Shown here: in pieces, positions 5,972 to 14,085 of the stretch
Layout of the letters: every line of letters begins with the position of its first letter
How positions within the stretch are numbered: the stretch's first letter is position 1
DNA from: a virus
IMG/VR virus record: IMGVR_UViG_3300025425_000093
Location: 1 to 32,036 of that record
Length of the DNA: 32,036 bases
Strand: one strand, 5' to 3'
The notes under the pieces: generated by a model
What the model saw: the letters and a program-made list of their open reading frames with translations, nothing else
What the model was told of the DNA's origin: nothing
Databases searched by the model: none
Position numbers and translations under genes: made by a program

Positions 5972-6001
5972 ACGCAAACTAATTGACGTTATAGGTGTCA
6001 A

Positions 6002-6262
6002 ATGGATTCGTTAAGCGTATCCTCGAAGATAAACGATTGCACATTCTTTGATCTTGATGACTTGCTGGCTGAGTTTGACGGTATTATTGACTCGATCATG
6101 CAAACAGACATACAACGCCATCAAGTACGCTTGGCTGTTGCTGATTGGTGCGAGACCGTTGACGCAGTGATCGGGGAACTAGAAAGCCTTGACTACCTGC
6201 ATAATGATTACCAAGACACATCACTGCTAATGGCTGATGTCACATTCGGCACGGAGACATAA
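6002..6262 (+). CDS. Small acidic protein, unknown function
   Basis: The 86-residue product is strongly acidic and helical (FFDLDDLLAEFDGIIDSIMQ...). It is the first gene after the 5942 promoter and its TAA overlaps the ParB-fold gene start (TAATG), so it is part of the modification operon. Its negative charge could suit a DNA mimic or a partner subunit, but no family signature supports either reading. Confidence 0.55.
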   Translation: MDSLSVSSKINDCTFFDLDDLLAEFDGIIDSIMQTDIQRHQVRLAVADWCETVDAVIGELESLDYLHNDYQDTSLLMADVTFGTET

Positions 6263-6858
6263 TGCTATCAATTGAATATAAGGCTACTGGGGAGATTATC
6301 CCTTATATTAACAACTCAAGAACACACAGCGAACAGCAAATCCAGCAAGTAGCGGCAAGCATTAAAGAGTTTGGCTTCACTAACCCTATCTTGATAGATC
6401 ATGACGGAGGAATTATAGCGGGTCACGGACGCTTACAGGCCGCTCAATTGTTAAAGATGGATGATGTTCCCACTATCACGCTAAAAGGGCTTACAGAGGC
6501 GCAGAAGAAGGCATACGTTATAGCGGATAACAAGCTTGCGCTTAATTCAAGTTGGGATGATGAACTGTTAAAGATAGAGTTAGAATCTTTATCTGACAGC
6601 GGCTTTGATCTTGACCTTCTTGGTTGGGAAGTGTTACCTGATTTCAAAGACGATATTGATTACTCTATATTAGATGATGATGATCTTGAAGGTGAACTAG
6701 GAGTAATGACCGATGACGTAAAAAAGGCTATTCAGATTGAATTTGAATCGCAAGATTACGCTGAAGCTACGGAGCTTGTCAAGTTCTGGAGAGGTCAGGA
6801 TGCTTATGTTGGCGGGTTAATCCTTGATTATCTTAGAAAAGAAAAAAGCAAACTATGA
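6262..6858 (+). CDS. ParB/sulfiredoxin-fold nuclease-like protein
   Basis: The 198-residue product begins with the ParB N-terminal domain: IPYINNSRTHSEQQIQQVAASIKEFGFTNPIL... is the fold's first half and IIAGHGRLQAAQLL (51-64) is the nucleotide-binding box, followed by VPTITLKGLTEAQKKAYVIADNKL. In phages this domain is often fused to or next to DNA methyltransferases and in modification islands; some members hydrolyse CTP or ATP or nick DNA. Here the C-terminal 90 residues hold no methyltransferase motif (no DPPY or FGG). It is the first recognisable gene of the glycosyltransferase/TET cassette and is coupled to it by an ATGA overlap. Confidence 0.85.
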   Translation: MLSIEYKATGEIIPYINNSRTHSEQQIQQVAASIKEFGFTNPILIDHDGGIIAGHGRLQAAQLLKMDDVPTITLKGLTEAQKKAYVIADNKLALNSSWDDELLKIELESLSDSGFDLDLLGWEVLPDFKDDIDYSILDDDDLEGELGVMTDDVKKAIQIEFESQDYAEATELVKFWRGQDAYVGGLILDYLRKEKSKL

Positions 6859-7580
6859 TAGTCTGCATCCCAAGTAAAGGGAGGCCAGATACTCAGACGT
6901 ACAAGTTATTTGAAGAGTCTGGTTATGAGGTTTATCATTTTATTGAGCCTCAGGAAATGAGTTCTTACGAAGTACCTAATAAAATAAGCATAGCCGAAAA
7001 CGACAAAGGAGTCACATACGTCAGGAATTTTATGCTCGACTGGTGTAAACAGAAAAACATTGATTGGGCTTGGTTTTCAGATGATGATGTTAATGGGTTC
7101 GGGATATATAACGGGAAGACAGTTAGGTCTGGCGCCCAAGTGCTTAAAAAAGCTGAAGATAAGGCAAAAAGCTTGCCTTTTGAGATAATCGGTTTAAGTT
7201 ATGTGCAATATGCTTGGACTGAAAAGAAAAGCTATAGCATAAATAGTAAATTTGCTGAAGTCTGCACCCTAATGCACATCTCTAAAATCAATTGGAAATA
7301 CAATGAAAATACAAAAGAAGACAGGGATTTTGCCATGCAAACTATCCAGAATGGACACGGCATACTCAGGTTCAATCACATTTGGTTTAGCTGCCCAAAC
7401 GTAGGCAGTAATGCTGGAGGGCTATATGAGTGGTACGCTAGCAAGAAAGACCATCAGGCTGCAAAAAAAATGGCATTGTCTTGGAGTCCTTGGGTGACAT
7501 TGAAGCAAAAGTCTGACAGATTAGACATAAAGACAGATATTAAAGGCTTTGCGAAACATTGCATGAGGAAAGTTATATGA
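6855..7580 (+). CDS. TET-associated-type DNA glycosyltransferase
   Basis: The 241-residue product starts IVCIPSKGRPDTQTYKLFEESG and has WFSDDDVNGFGIY, with the DDD at 76-78 as the metal/nucleotide-sugar motif of a GT-A fold, then a conserved NEDRDF-like acidic segment (KEDRDFAMQ). This is the build of the glycosyltransferases found with phage TET enzymes, which add a sugar to hydroxymethylated bases. The sugar and acceptor cannot be read from sequence. It lies between the ParB-fold gene and the dioxygenase with ATGA overlaps on both sides, which strongly suggests a shared pathway. Confidence 0.8.
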   Translation: MIVCIPSKGRPDTQTYKLFEESGYEVYHFIEPQEMSSYEVPNKISIAENDKGVTYVRNFMLDWCKQKNIDWAWFSDDDVNGFGIYNGKTVRSGAQVLKKAEDKAKSLPFEIIGLSYVQYAWTEKKSYSINSKFAEVCTLMHISKINWKYNENTKEDRDFAMQTIQNGHGILRFNHIWFSCPNVGSNAGGLYEWYASKKDHQAAKKMALSWSPWVTLKQKSDRLDIKTDIKGFAKHCMRKVI

Positions 7581-8380
7581 TTAAAGTGCAAATGAAGCCT
7601 AATAAGCATTCTAGAAAAATTGGCTCAAGGTGCGAATTTATAGAGCCAAATATTACGGAATCATGTTATTTGTATGACGGTGAAGAATTGGTGGGCGTTT
7701 ACTTACAAAATGTAGCCGCAGAACACCCAAAGCTCGCCAAGGTTATGGCAATCGCTAATGCTGAGTTTCTTTCTAGCAATGTGCCAAAGACATTGCTTGA
7801 GAGGGCTGACGTCATGGCAAAAGTCAAAGCTGGAATGACCAGAGCGGAAGCGAAGAAAGCGGGAACAGTTCAGTACAGTACAATTATCGGAAGTATTCCT
7901 CCCAAACCTTTAATGAAAAGAGCCTACCCTAACAGGAGTAGCGTTCATGCTGTTCAGTCCGCTAAAACCTTTATTAAAGCCATGCTAATGGCTTCTAGGC
8001 AGATTACTCTAGTAATGGGTCAGTTGCTGCCATGTCACCTTAGAAGTCAATTAGAAGCCGTTTCTGGTGTAGATGACAAATGGAAATTCGGCGATTTATT
8101 TACAAGCAGCATCAGCAACTTTAACATTGCCGCTCCTTTTCATAGGGATACCGCAAACATTAAAAACACTTTAAATGCCATTTACACGCATAGGCACAAT
8201 GCTAATGGCGGTTGTTTGTATGTTCCTGACTATGACGCGTGTTTTGAGATGCCTACAGACAGTCTTTTGCTGTACCCCGCTTGGAGGAATGTTCACGCAG
8301 TAACACCAATCGAGCCAATCCACGAAGGCGGTTACCGCAACAGCTTGGTTTTTTATGCGCTTTCAGGGTTCTTAAAATGA
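7577..8380 (+). CDS. TET/JBP-family 2-oxoglutarate/Fe(II) dioxygenase
   Basis: The 267-residue product carries the full dioxygenase set near its C-terminus: H189-R-D191 (PFHRDTANI) and distal H240 (NVHAVTPI) as iron ligands, and R254 (YRNSLVFY) for 2-oxoglutarate. The surrounding NNTxNA-type segment and GGCLYVPDY match TET/JBP enzymes, which oxidise the 5-methyl group of cytosine or thymine in DNA. I chose ATG 7577 (ATGA overlap, GAGGAAAG upstream) over ATG 7559. The expected product with the preceding glycosyltransferase is a glycosylated hydroxymethyl base. No methyltransferase to make the substrate is seen in the window. Confidence 0.8.
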   Translation: MIKVQMKPNKHSRKIGSRCEFIEPNITESCYLYDGEELVGVYLQNVAAEHPKLAKVMAIANAEFLSSNVPKTLLERADVMAKVKAGMTRAEAKKAGTVQYSTIIGSIPPKPLMKRAYPNRSSVHAVQSAKTFIKAMLMASRQITLVMGQLLPCHLRSQLEAVSGVDDKWKFGDLFTSSISNFNIAAPFHRDTANIKNTLNAIYTHRHNANGGCLYVPDYDACFEMPTDSLLLYPAWRNVHAVTPIEPIHEGGYRNSLVFYALSGFLK

Positions 8381-8757
8381 AGAAAGGCAATCAAGGCGAT
8401 GGAGGCGGTAGACCTATAATAGAGTTAACGTCAGAAGAAATAACCCAACTTGAAGCATTAGCGGCTGTTCTTACTAAAGGGCAAATAGCTGATTACTTTA
8501 GCATTTCGGAAACCACATTAAGGGCTATTGAAGAACGACAACCAGAAGTTTCTGACGCTTATAAAAAAGGCAGGGTAAAACAATGCGCTAGCATGGGTTC
8601 TAACCTTATACAATTAGCCAAGAAAGGTAACGTAGCGGCCAACATTTTCTATCTTAAAACTCAGGCAGGCTGGCGAGAAGCTGAACCGCCACCGCAAGAG
8701 ATACCTGCTTTTAACATCATAGTGGACGGTCGTGCAACTAACGCTCCCACAGAGTGA
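8377..8757 (+). CDS. terS: Terminase small subunit (HTH)
   Basis: The 126-residue product has a helix-turn-helix in the N-terminal half (LAAVLTKGQIADYFSISETTLRAIEE), then YKKGRVKQCASMGSNLIQLAKKGNVAANIFYLKTQAGWRE, the usual layout of small terminase proteins that recognise the packaging site and recruit the large subunit. ATG 8377 lies on the stop of the dioxygenase gene (ATGA); the frame open upstream to 8281 is only a shadow. Its end overlaps the large-subunit start by 26 bases. Confidence 0.85.
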   Translation: MKKGNQGDGGGRPIIELTSEEITQLEALAAVLTKGQIADYFSISETTLRAIEERQPEVSDAYKKGRVKQCASMGSNLIQLAKKGNVAANIFYLKTQAGWREAEPPPQEIPAFNIIVDGRATNAPTE

Positions 8758-9946
8758 AATACTCTTAAACCATTCGCGCTTTAAAACCGTAGTTGCTGGG
8801 CGCAGGTTCGGCAAGACTTTCCTATCCGTTAATATGATCCTAAAAGAAGCCGTTACAGGGGTAAACAAGAACTGTTGGTATGTTGCTCCTACTTACGGCT
8901 CTGCCAAAGAGATTGCTTGGGATATGCTAATACACACTATCCCGCCTGAATACGTTTCTAAGACCAATGAAAGCAGCCTAACGTTACGCCTTATCAATGG
9001 GTCTGTTATATCCTTAAAGGGCGCGGAGAAGCCGAATAACCTTAGAGGCAGAGCGTTAGACTTCTGCGTACTAGATGAATTTGCAGATATGAGGCCAGAG
9101 GCTTGGTACGAGGTAATCAGGCCAAGTTTGAGTGATCGTCAGGGCCATGCCGTCTTTATTGGGACACCAAAAGGAAGGAATCACTTTTACGATTTGTGGG
9201 CAAAAGGAATTGATGGGGCTAATAATTGGTCTAGCTTTCAATACACGACCATTCAAGGCGAGAACGTACCCGCAGAAGAAATAGAGGCTGCAAGGGCTGA
9301 CTTAGATGAGCGCACATTTAAGCAAGAATATGAAGCTCAATTCGTTACTTATCAGGGGCTGATCTATTACGGGTTTAGCCGTGAAGACTCTGTATTGGAT
9401 ATAGGGGATGATAATGGTACACTCAACGTGGGTATGGATTTTAACCTAGATCCCATGTCAGCCGTTATATGCTTACGAAAAGGCGGGAAGCTGTACGCTA
9501 TAGACGAGATTGTCATGTATGGATCGAATACTGATGAGATGGTTGCGGAAATAAAAAACCGTTATCCAAATCGGAATATTATTATTTATCCAGACCCAGC
9601 ATCAAGACAGCGGAAAACCTCTGCTGGTGGTCGAACAGATTTGTCGATCTTACAGAACGCAGGATTTAGCGTTAAGGCGAAGAACTCACACGCATTGGTC
9701 AGGGATAGAATCAACGCTGTGAATAGTCGTTTATTGTCGGTTGACGGTAAGCGTCATTTGTATATCTCCCCGAAATGCAAGCAGACCATTAAGTCTCTTG
9801 AACGGCAGACATACAAAGAAGGTACGAGTATTCCTAATAAAGACGATGGGTTTGACCACATGAATGATGCCCTTGGTTACTTAATAGAATACCTGTTCCC
9901 TGTTCGGACTGAATACGCTACCCCCCAACCTACTAGGTGGACTTGA
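8732..9946 (+). CDS. terL: Terminase large subunit
   Basis: The 404-residue protein is the packaging ATPase-nuclease. Walker A is A22GRRFGKT29, Walker B is FCVLD115E116F, the coupling motif is FIGTPKG, and the RNase H-like nuclease starts at VGMDFNLDP and ends with DHMNDALGYLIEYL. The length is at the short end of the family but both domains are complete. The start is a GTG inside the small-subunit gene; no in-frame ATG lies before Walker A. It is followed immediately by the portal gene with a TGATG overlap. Confidence 0.93.
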   Translation: MQLTLPQSEILLNHSRFKTVVAGRRFGKTFLSVNMILKEAVTGVNKNCWYVAPTYGSAKEIAWDMLIHTIPPEYVSKTNESSLTLRLINGSVISLKGAEKPNNLRGRALDFCVLDEFADMRPEAWYEVIRPSLSDRQGHAVFIGTPKGRNHFYDLWAKGIDGANNWSSFQYTTIQGENVPAEEIEAARADLDERTFKQEYEAQFVTYQGLIYYGFSREDSVLDIGDDNGTLNVGMDFNLDPMSAVICLRKGGKLYAIDEIVMYGSNTDEMVAEIKNRYPNRNIIIYPDPASRQRKTSAGGRTDLSILQNAGFSVKAKNSHALVRDRINAVNSRLLSVDGKRHLYISPKCKQTIKSLERQTYKEGTSIPNKDDGFDHMNDALGYLIEYLFPVRTEYATPQPTRWT

Positions 9947-11334
9947 TGAGATTGAACGCAGATACAACACACCCTGATTATGATAAATACGAAGCACGCT
10001 GGGAATTTTATGTTCGCAGCTATTTGGGTGGGCAAGATTATTTTAATGGCGCATACCTAACGCGCTACATTTCGGAAACGACTGATGACTATGACCGCAG
10101 GCTTGATCTGACTCCGTTGGACAATCACTGTAAAAATATAGTACATATTTACTCTAGCTTTCTTTGGCGAGTCCCACCGACCAGATCGTACAACAGCGCA
10201 GCTAACAATGTAGCACTTGATCCATTCTTGGAAGACTGCGACCTAGAAGGCCGTAGTTTTAATGCGTTTATGCGTGAGTGCCAAATATGGGCGAGCGTTT
10301 ACGGTCATGTATGGGTGATGATGGATAAGCCTAAGTCTACTGCTGGCACTAAGGCAGAAGAGTTAGCCCAAGACATTAGACCTTATGTCACTATGTTCAC
10401 CCCTGAGAATGTTTTAGATTGGAACTGGGTCAGAACCCCTAGTGGTCGATTTGAGCTTGATTACTTAAAGGTCAGGGAAAGCGTCATCCGTGTTGACGAA
10501 ACAACCACAGAGACGTATTACAGAGTCTGGTACAAGGATCGAGTTGAGCTATGGCATTCGGTTAATGACCTAGACAAGCAAATAGAAGTCGATGACAACG
10601 TGCTAGGCCGTATCCCTGCCGTCTTCCTGCCTGCTAACCGCAGCGTTACCAGAGGCATAGGACTGAGCGATATATCAGACGCTTCTTACATGCAACGAGC
10701 TATCTATCAGGAGCTGTCAGAGATCGAGCAGCTTATACGAATATCAAACCATCCCACACTGGTTAAGTCATTTGGGACTGATGCTAGTGCAGGCGCAGGC
10801 GCAATCATTAATATGCCTGATGATATGGATGCCAGTTTAAAGCCTTTTCAGCTACAGCCTAGCGGCCAGAACTTAGATGCTGTTCGCGCATCGATAAGCG
10901 ATAAGATTCAAGCTATTAACCGAATGAGTCACATGGGCGCAGTTCGTGGCACTGAGGCAATAACCATGAGTGGCGTGGCTATGCAGACTGAATTCCAGAT
11001 GTTAAATGCCAAGCTATCTGAGAAGGCTGATCTGCTAGAGTTAGCCGAAGAGCAATTGTGGATATTGTTTTGTGATTGGCAAGACATTACTCCAGATATA
11101 GAAATATTCTACCCTGACGCATTTGACCTTCGTGATTACGATAAAGAACTGATGTTCCTACAGCAAATGAAAGCAGCAGGTGTGAAGTCTGTTACTTTAT
11201 CTCAAGAGATAGATAAGAAAATCAGTGACCTTGTACTAGATGATGAAAATCTAGCTAAAGCGCATGCTGAGATAGAATCAGGAACTCAAGTGCTTGGGCA
11301 GTTTAACGAGCAGGTTGTTGAGACTGAATTGTAA
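9946..11334 (+). CDS. Portal protein
   Basis: The 462-residue product is placed directly after the terminase and has the portal pattern of a long N-terminal alpha/beta region (YEARWEFYVRSYLGGQDYFNG) and a hinge with YMQRAIYQELSEIEQLIRISNHPTLV, followed by MSGVAMQTEFQMLNAKLSEKADLLELAEEQLW. It resembles DUF4055-type portals. It forms the dodecameric ring through which DNA enters. ATG 9946 is preferred to GTG 9937 because AGGTGG sits five bases upstream of the ATG. Confidence 0.85.
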   Translation: MRLNADTTHPDYDKYEARWEFYVRSYLGGQDYFNGAYLTRYISETTDDYDRRLDLTPLDNHCKNIVHIYSSFLWRVPPTRSYNSAANNVALDPFLEDCDLEGRSFNAFMRECQIWASVYGHVWVMMDKPKSTAGTKAEELAQDIRPYVTMFTPENVLDWNWVRTPSGRFELDYLKVRESVIRVDETTTETYYRVWYKDRVELWHSVNDLDKQIEVDDNVLGRIPAVFLPANRSVTRGIGLSDISDASYMQRAIYQELSEIEQLIRISNHPTLVKSFGTDASAGAGAIINMPDDMDASLKPFQLQPSGQNLDAVRASISDKIQAINRMSHMGAVRGTEAITMSGVAMQTEFQMLNAKLSEKADLLELAEEQLWILFCDWQDITPDIEIFYPDAFDLRDYDKELMFLQQMKAAGVKSVTLSQEIDKKISDLVLDDENLAKAHAEIESGTQVLGQFNEQVVETEL

Positions 11335-12089
11335 TGGCAGAAGACGTTGATCACGTTGAAGAACTTGCAAGGATAGCTGCGCTAAATCAGCAACGTTTAG
11401 CCGCTGCCTTAGTCACGCTAGAAGACCGCATAACTAGCTTACTTGCAGAAGCCCCGTTGCGGAACGGTGATTTATTTGACTTGGAGTGGGCTATACAAGC
11501 GCGGTCAGAGATACGCAAAATAGTGGAAGAAGAATACCTTACCGCTGTTGATAGGATAATTCGGGAATATCAAGGTGTTGCATTAAGTGCCACCGAAATG
11601 CTTGCCAGTTATGGAGCCTTTACTAAATTAGACCCTAGAATAATCAATCAATTGCAGTCTTTACAGTTTCAAGGATTCCAAGATATAGGAGCTGAATACT
11701 TAGATGCAATAGCGAAAGAGGTGTATCAAAACACCTTAACAGGCAGAGCCTTTGCAGAAAGCGTTAAAACAATTAAAGCAGTATCAGGCGGCAGGCTTGC
11801 CAAATATGCCAATCAGCAAGTGCATGATTCACTAATGCAGTTTGATGCGTCAATAAATACCGCTATTGGTAAAGAATCTGGTGCGACTAAGTGGAAATAT
11901 GTTGGCAGGATTATTGAAACTACAAGACCATTTTGCAGAAGGCATGAAGGCAACACGTTTACTAACGATGAAATTGAAGAACTGTGGGCGGGTGATTGGG
12001 CGGGTAAAGCGTCTGGTGATCCGTTTATCGTGAGGGGTGGCTATAACTGCGGCCATCAATTTAGACCTGTTTTTGATGAGGAATCATAA
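11334..12089 (+). CDS. MuF-like minor head protein
   Basis: The 251-residue product ends with the Mu gpF C-terminal signature: W-KYVGRIIETTRPFCRRHEGNTFTNDEIEELW, GDPF and RGGYNCGHQFRPV. The N-terminal half is helical. Such proteins sit inside the head near the portal and may be ejected with DNA. The start is the TAATG overlap with the portal gene. The C-terminal Cys and His residues of the motif are intact and no toxin domain is appended. Confidence 0.8.
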   Translation: MAEDVDHVEELARIAALNQQRLAAALVTLEDRITSLLAEAPLRNGDLFDLEWAIQARSEIRKIVEEEYLTAVDRIIREYQGVALSATEMLASYGAFTKLDPRIINQLQSLQFQGFQDIGAEYLDAIAKEVYQNTLTGRAFAESVKTIKAVSGGRLAKYANQQVHDSLMQFDASINTAIGKESGATKWKYVGRIIETTRPFCRRHEGNTFTNDEIEELWAGDWAGKASGDPFIVRGGYNCGHQFRPVFDEES

Positions 12090-12163
12090 TGCCAAAAGGT
12101 ACAGGAACATACGGCTCAAAAGTAGGCCGTCCTAAGAAAAAGAAGAAGTTGATTAAAAAGTAA
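12089..12163 (+). CDS. 24-residue basic microprotein
   Basis: This very short gene encodes MPKGTGTYGSKVGRPKKKKK followed by LIKK. It starts on the stop of the minor head gene (TAATG) and is followed by a promoter-like gap before the scaffold gene. Tiny proteins of this style (glycine-rich, then GRPKKKKK) recur at this position in head gene clusters of aquatic phages as I recall. A role in DNA condensation or head assembly is conceivable but unproven. Confidence 0.65.
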   Translation: MPKGTGTYGSKVGRPKKKKKLIKK

Positions 12164-12179
12164 TCACTTATGCTACAAT
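12149..12179 (+). promoter_or_regulatory. Extended -10 promoter before scaffold and capsid
   Basis: TACAAT (12174-12179) is preceded by TGC, giving an extended -10; TTGATT at 12149-12154 is a possible -35 with a long 19-base spacer. It lies in the 52-base gap before the scaffold gene and could boost late expression of scaffold and capsid. Confidence 0.5.
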
Positions 12180-12215
12180 CCAGATTCACCAATACTCTTT
12201 TAGAGGCTACGTCAC

Positions 12216-12875
12216 ATGAGCGATGAAATCATGGCAACAGAAGCAGAGACTGAAACTGCGGCAGTACAAAGTCAGGAAACCAAGACCTTTACTCAGGATG
12301 AACTAGACCGCATTGTTGCGGATCGTGTTGCAAGAGAGCAACGTAAGTTTGACAAGAAGATATCTGGCATTGATCTGGATGACGCGAAAGACTTAATGGC
12401 GCAGCGAGAAGCTGCCGAGTTGGAGCGTAAGAAAGAACGTGGCGAGTTTGACTCTATCCTGAAACAAACGGTCGAGAAAAAAGATATGGAGATTCAGAGT
12501 TATAAAAGCAAGTTGCAACAGACGCTAGTAGATGGAGCGATCTTAGGTGCTGCTGGTAATAATAACGCTGTTAATCCGACTCAAGTTTCTCAGTTGCTGA
12601 AAGACCAAACCAGACTGTCAGATGACGGAACAGTTGAGGTGCTGGACGCAAACGGAACACCGCGATACAATGACAGCGGTGATTTGTTATCAGTCAATGA
12701 GATGGTAGCTGAATTCTTGACAGTAAACCCGCACATGGTCAAAGCCTCTCAAGGTGGCACAGGATCGCAGGGTAACGCTGGTGGCTCTACGCAGAAGCCT
12801 ACATCTGTGGCAGATATGGTTGCAAACTGGGGAAATGGCGGCAAAGAAGCATTTGCTGCTATGAAGAAAAAGTAA
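12216..12875 (+). CDS. Capsid scaffold protein
   Basis: The 219-residue product is acidic at the N-terminus, has a central coiled-coil region (DRIVADRVAREQRKFDKK... AELERKKERGEFDSILKQTVEKKDMEIQSYKSKLQQ) and a flexible Gly/Ser/Gln-rich stretch before a basic, helical C-terminus (GNGGKEAFAAMKKK). This is the classical scaffold layout of DUF4355-like proteins, with the C-terminal helix contacting the shell. It immediately precedes the major capsid gene. No protease gene is visible, so scaffold exit is probably not by a dedicated phage protease. Confidence 0.8.
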   Translation: MSDEIMATEAETETAAVQSQETKTFTQDELDRIVADRVAREQRKFDKKISGIDLDDAKDLMAQREAAELERKKERGEFDSILKQTVEKKDMEIQSYKSKLQQTLVDGAILGAAGNNNAVNPTQVSQLLKDQTRLSDDGTVEVLDANGTPRYNDSGDLLSVNEMVAEFLTVNPHMVKASQGGTGSQGNAGGSTQKPTSVADMVANWGNGGKEAFAAMKKK

Positions 12876-12915
12876 CCACAAACCACAAACTCATTTTATT
12901 GTAAGGTAATTTATC

Positions 12916-13749
12916 ATGGCTGCAACTACTTCCACAACTCTCGACGATCTATTTGTAAATATCGTAGCTCAAGCACGTTTCACTGCTGAAGAGCAATCAC
13001 TCATGCTTGGCCTAGTTACTATGTACAACATTCAGGCTCAAGCGGGCAAGACAATTCAGGTTCCTAAGTACCCTGCTATTTCAGCGGCTAACTTGACTGA
13101 AGGCACTGACATGTCTAGCACCACCGTTTCTACTTCTTCAGTTTCTGTAACTGTTGGCGAAGTAGGCGCACAGGTTCTATTAACTGACATGGCTACTTAC
13201 GGTGACGGCAACCCTGCTGTTGAGTTAGGTACTGTTCTTGGTAACGCTATCGCTACTAAGATTGATACTGACCTGATCGCTTTGTTTGACGGTTTCTCTG
13301 GTTCTATCGGCACTGCTGGTGCAGAGATCACTGTTGCTGACTTGTTCAAGGCTGCTGCAACTCTACGCGCTAACAAGGTTACTGGCGTTATTAATGCTGT
13401 TGTACACCCTTTCCAAGCGTACCAGTTGAAAGCTAACCTAACTAACACCTTCGCTAACCCGAACGGTGGCGATTCGCAGAACGAAGCGATGCGTACTGGT
13501 TATGTTGGAACTATCGCTGGAATCAATGTTTACGAGTCAGCTAACGTAGCTATTGACGGTGATGGCGACGCTAAAGGTGCTGTATTTGCTCCTGAAGCTC
13601 TGATGATCGCTATGAAGCGTGATTTCAACATTGCTCCACAGCGTGACGAGTCTCTTCGAGCATTCGAGCTTAACGCTACTGCTGTATATGGTGTTGCCGA
13701 GCTTGATGATTCGTTCGGAATTGAGCTTCTTTCTGACGCGGTACTGTAA
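12916..13749 (+). CDS. Major capsid protein (HK97 fold expected)
   Basis: The 277-residue product has the features of a compact major capsid protein: a hydrophobic helical N-terminal arm, a QVLLTDMATYGDGNPAVELGTVLGNAIATKIDTDLI spine-helix segment, and late AAPEALMIAMKRDF-type and LNATAVYGVAELDDSFGIELLSD strands. The fold is inferred from order and neighbours. All six arginines use CGN codons and none uses AGA or AGG, unlike flanking genes, as expected for the most abundant protein. The start context AAGGTAATTTATCATGGC resembles that of the tail tube gene. A GC-rich hairpin follows. Confidence 0.85.
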   Translation: MAATTSTTLDDLFVNIVAQARFTAEEQSLMLGLVTMYNIQAQAGKTIQVPKYPAISAANLTEGTDMSSTTVSTSSVSVTVGEVGAQVLLTDMATYGDGNPAVELGTVLGNAIATKIDTDLIALFDGFSGSIGTAGAEITVADLFKAAATLRANKVTGVINAVVHPFQAYQLKANLTNTFANPNGGDSQNEAMRTGYVGTIAGINVYESANVAIDGDGDAKGAVFAPEALMIAMKRDFNIAPQRDESLRAFELNATAVYGVAELDDSFGIELLSDAVL

Positions 13750-13761
13750 GACTAACGACTT

Positions 13762-13779
13762 GCCCTCCTTCGGGGGGGC
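13762..13779 (+). terminator. Hairpin after the capsid gene
   Basis: GCCCTCC, loop TTC, then GGGGGGGC, followed by ATTTCTATT. It could be a partial terminator or an mRNA 3'-end stabiliser that raises capsid message over downstream genes. Same class as 3457 and 29980. Confidence 0.55.
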
Positions 13780-13797
13780 ATTTCTATTGAGGTATTT

Positions 13798-14085
13798 ATG
13801 GCTATAACTTATCGCGGTGAAAGGTTTGACGGTTTTAACAAGCCCAAGCGTACACCTAAGCACGACAACAAGAGTCATGCTGTACTAGCGAAAGAAGGTG
13901 ATAAGGTAAAGCTAATTCGTTTTGGTCAACAGGGCGCAGATAATAAACCGCCCCGCAAAAACGAGAGCGAAGCAGACAAAGCTAAAAGACGTTCATTCAA
14001 AGCTAGGTTTGCCAAAGACATAGAAAGAGGCCGCAAAGATAAAACAGCATCAGCGGCATACTGGGCTGACAAGGTAAAGTGGTAA
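13798..14085 (+). CDS. Small conserved basic structural-cluster protein
   Basis: The 95-residue product is highly basic (YRGERFDGFNKPKRTPKH..., SFKARFAKDIERGRKDK) and ends SAAYWADKVKW. This sequence type recurs between capsid and connector genes of many tailed phages, but I know of no assigned function. Its charge suggests contact with DNA or RNA inside the head. The TAA overlaps the next gene's ATG. Confidence 0.7.
   Translation: MAITYRGERFDGFNKPKRTPKHDNKSHAVLAKEGDKVKLIRFGQQGADNKPPRKNESEADKAKRRSFKARFAKDIERGRKDKTASAAYWADKVKW

Noticed and set aside
7559-8380. ATG 7559 as start of the dioxygenase
   Set aside because: No ribosome binding site; ATG 7577 overlaps the previous stop and follows GAGGAAAG.
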